NCBI GenBank assembly: GCA_016937945.1
Contig: JAFGVP010000039.1
Coordinates: 1-37,822 of the forward strand
Direction of reading: 5' to 3'
Origin: Pontiellaceae bacterium
GTDB lineage: Bacteria; Verrucomicrobiota; Kiritimatiellia; Kiritimatiellales; Pontiellaceae
DNA: 37,822 nt
Shown here: positions 35,946 to 37,822 of the stretch, piece after piece
Layout: each line of letters opens with the position of its first letter
Numbering within the stretch: the first letter of the stretch is position 1
Notes under the pieces: model-generated
What the model was told of the DNA's origin: nothing
Seen by the model: the letters and a program-made list of their open reading frames with translations, nothing else
Database searches by the model: none
Program-made: the position numbers and the translations under genes

Positions 35946-36031
35946 AATGCACGCGACATTACATGGATCAAACCCACGAAGAAAACCTTAAATAGTATCG
36001 ATCATCCGGATGTGCACCGTGGCTTTATCCC

Positions 36032-36059
36032 TTGAATTCGACGCATCGGCGAATATAGT
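36032..36059 (+). promoter_or_regulatory. Sigma-70-type promoter of tcdA
   Basis: TTGAAT (36032-36037), 16-base spacer, TATAGT (36054-36059). Both boxes match consensus well. It lies just upstream of the tcdA start at 36081, so the leader would be about 15 bases. Confidence 0.6.
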
Positions 36060-36080
36060 TCCCGCTTTTCGAGGTATTAC

Positions 36081-36884
36081 ATGAGCAGTCAGCAACCCAT
36101 AGAAACCGGCGGATACGAACATCGATTCGGGGGACTGTTCCGGCTGTACGGGAAACCAGGCATGGAACGTCTTCGCAACGCCCATGTGCTGATCGTCGGC
36201 GTTGGCGGCGTCGGCTCCTGGGTGGCCGAGGCGCTGGCCCGCAGCAGCATCGGGCGGTTGACGCTGGTCGACTGGGACGACATCTGCTTTTCCAATACCA
36301 ACCGGCAGGTGCACGCCATGACCGGCACCGCCGGACGCGCCAAGGTGGATATTCTGGCCGAACGCATCCGGCTCATTAATCCGGAATGCGCCGTCACCGC
36401 CATCCGCGAATTTTATTCCGACCGGAACGCCGATGAGCTGATCCAGCCCGGACTCTCCTATGTGGTCGACGCGATTGATAAGAAGAATGCCAAGATCCAC
36501 CTGATCACACACTGCCGGCAGCTGGATATTCCGGTAATCGTCTCCGGCGGCGCCGGCGGCCGGGTGGATCCTTCCCAGATCCGCGTCACGGACCTGCGCG
36601 ATTCCTATAACGACCCCCTGCTGGCCTCCATCCGCAAACAACTGCGCCGCAATCTCGGCATGCGCAATCAGCACAAAAATAAGTTTCAGATTCCCTGCGC
36701 CTTTTCTGCGGAAGAGATTCGCTATCCCCATCCCGATGGCGGCTTCTGCTACGGCAAACCCGCCGCCGGCGAAGGCCCGAAACAGCTCGACTGCCAGTTT
36801 GGATTCGGCTCCGCCACCTTTGTGACCGGCAGTTTCGGGTTTGCCATGGCCGCGCGCATTATCAACGACCTTGTGCAAAGTTAA
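36081..36884 (+). CDS. tcdA: tRNA threonylcarbamoyladenosine dehydratase (TcdA/CsdL, ThiF family)
   Basis: The protein has 267 residues, typical for TcdA. It has RFGGLFRLYG near 15-24, the Rossmann ATP loop VLIVGVGGVGSW, the DWDDICFSNTNRQ segment of E1-like enzymes, VVDAIDKKNAKI, and GGAGGRVDPSQI. The enzyme uses ATP to cyclise t6A37 of ANN-decoding tRNAs to ct6A. It is divergent from fni; the glycosyltransferase at 36935 follows 50 bases later on the same strand. Start ATG is consistent with the promoter at 36032-36059. Confidence 0.95.
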   Translation: MSSQQPIETGGYEHRFGGLFRLYGKPGMERLRNAHVLIVGVGGVGSWVAEALARSSIGRLTLVDWDDICFSNTNRQVHAMTGTAGRAKVDILAERIRLINPECAVTAIREFYSDRNADELIQPGLSYVVDAIDKKNAKIHLITHCRQLDIPVIVSGGAGGRVDPSQIRVTDLRDSYNDPLLASIRKQLRRNLGMRNQHKNKFQIPCAFSAEEIRYPHPDGGFCYGKPAAGEGPKQLDCQFGFGSATFVTGSFGFAMAARIINDLVQS

Positions 36885-36934
36885 TCCGGCGCTAGCGCGG
36901 CCCAAACAAAGCCCGTTTATTGTCGCGCCGATTT

Positions 36935-37822
36935 ATGAAGGTTTGCGACATAGTTCAGTTTTACAGTACGCTCAGCGGAGGCGTGAAGCGCTACATCGAC
37001 GATAAAATCCGACATTTTTCCACGCTGCCGCACATGGAACACGTCGTCATTGTTCCGTCCGATCGAAACGCCATGACGCGCACGGGAAACTCGCGCATCT
37101 ATGAAATCAAGTCCATACGGCTGATCGGTTCCTGCAGTTATCGCCTGCTGGTCTCCTTACGGCGCATTCGCCGGATTCTTGATACCGAACAGCCGGATCT
37201 TATCGAAGTCGGCGACCCCTACCACACCGCTTGGATTGCACAGAGTCTTGCGCACCGGACCGGGATTCCGATTGTGGCCTACTATCATTCCGATTATCCC
37301 CGCGCATTCGGGCGAACCATCGGAAAATACTGCGGCCGGCCGCTCGGGCGGCTGACCGAACGGACCATCTCGCGCTATCTTGCGCGACTCTATAACCGAA
37401 TGAATGCCACCATTGTGGCCACTCCCGCATTTGAGAGCGTCCTGCGGCGCATCGGAATCCGGCGCATTATCCGTGTACCGCTTGGCACCGACACCGATCG
37501 ATTCCACCCGGTGGATGAGCATTCCGAGGTACTGAACGACCTGGGGCTCGATCCGGACTGTATTCTTCTGCTCTATGTAGGCCGGCTGGCGCGCGAAAAA
37601 AACGTGGTTAATCTGGTTCGCATGATGGATTTCTTTCCGGATAACGGAACCATTGCCTTGCTGCTCGTCGGCGACGGCGAACAGGGCGAACAGATCCAGC
37701 GCATGGCCCGCCAGCGCCGCCATGTGTTCTGGCATCCCTATTGCAGCAGCCCGGAACTGCTCTCCGTTTTCTACTCGGCCGCCGATATCTTCGTGCATCC
37801 AAGCACGAGCGAAACCTTCGGG
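36935..37822 (+). CDS. GT4-family glycosyltransferase, C-terminus cut by window edge
   Basis: From the ATG at 36935 the frame is open for 296 codons to the last base. The N-terminal half has MKVCDIVQFYSTLSGGVKRY, LIEVGDPYHTAW and IVAYYHSDYPRAFG; then VPLGTDTDRFHPV, LLLYVGRLAREKNVVNL, LLLVGDGEQGEQI, and the start of the E-x7-E segment in HPSTSETFG at the edge. This is a standard GT4 pattern similar to GDP-mannose-dependent mannosyltransferases. No Shine-Dalgarno is evident. It follows tcdA by 50 bases and may be cotranscribed with it; it is not part of the polysaccharide operon at 1-14280. Confidence 0.9.
   Translation, partial: MKVCDIVQFYSTLSGGVKRYIDDKIRHFSTLPHMEHVVIVPSDRNAMTRTGNSRIYEIKSIRLIGSCSYRLLVSLRRIRRILDTEQPDLIEVGDPYHTAWIAQSLAHRTGIPIVAYYHSDYPRAFGRTIGKYCGRPLGRLTERTISRYLARLYNRMNATIVATPAFESVLRRIGIRRIIRVPLGTDTDRFHPVDEHSEVLNDLGLDPDCILLLYVGRLAREKNVVNLVRMMDFFPDNGTIALLLVGDGEQGEQIQRMARQRRHVFWHPYCSSPELLSVFYSAADIFVHPSTSETFG

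Noticed and set aside
35988..36905. A 305-codon minus-strand frame over tcdA
   Set aside because: The plus strand encodes a full TcdA with all motifs; the antisense product is low-complexity and Ala/Gly-rich without a recognisable family.
37157..37798. A 213-codon minus-strand frame at the right end
   Set aside because: The plus strand carries a convincing GT4 transferase open to the window edge; the minus frame is its antisense shadow.

Overview
The window looks like chromosomal DNA of a Gram-negative bacterium, most likely from the PVC side of the tree (Kiritimatiellota/Lentisphaerae-like); this placement is inference. It rests on an outer-membrane beta-barrel protein, a Wza-type export lipoprotein, a PEP-CTERM-tailed secreted protein, sigma-54-type promoters in front of secreted-protein genes, and a mevalonate-pathway gene cluster. 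No rRNA, tRNA or CRISPR array was seen.

Region 1 (1-14280, all minus strand) is a Wzx/Wzy-type exopolysaccharide locus read from right to left: a sulfotransferase, a flippase, a run of GT4, GT2 and GT8 glycosyltransferases, a Wzy-like polymerase, and two tandem-domain glycosyltransferases. The second of these runs off the left edge. Several junctions overlap by a GTGA, so translation is probably coupled. The sulfotransferase suggests that the polymer is sulfated.

Region 2 (14585-26655, all minus strand) holds the export and cell-surface part: a large secreted beta-helix (pectate-lyase-fold) protein, a Wzc-type tyrosine autokinase, a PEP-CTERM protein with a formylglycine-generating-enzyme fold but no catalytic cysteines, an outer-membrane beta-barrel, a small secreted protein, a five-repeat Ig-like secreted protein, and a Wza-like lipoprotein. 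Two near-identical -24/-12 (sigma-54) promoters precede the beta-helix gene and the Ig-repeat/small-protein pair. The small protein and the C-terminus of the Ig-repeat protein share an unrecognised domain of about 70 residues built around an RWYW core.

Region 3 (27384-30770) holds a secreted protein with a GYWKNHP domain and a strong terminator, a frameshifted IS66 transposase remnant, gapA with its own promoter and terminator, and a small basic hypothetical protein.

Region 4 (31018-35945, minus strand) is an isoprenoid operon: type 2 IPP isomerase, HMG-CoA synthase, two GHMP kinases, and a potassium-channel-like protein overlapping the last kinase. HMG-CoA reductase and diphosphomevalonate decarboxylase are not in the window. 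Divergent from it are tcdA and a GT4 glycosyltransferase cut by the right edge.

Regions 1 and 2 together read as synthesis, sulfation, export and surface display of an extracellular matrix. The initiating sugar-phosphate transferase and the exosortase expected for such a system are not in view.
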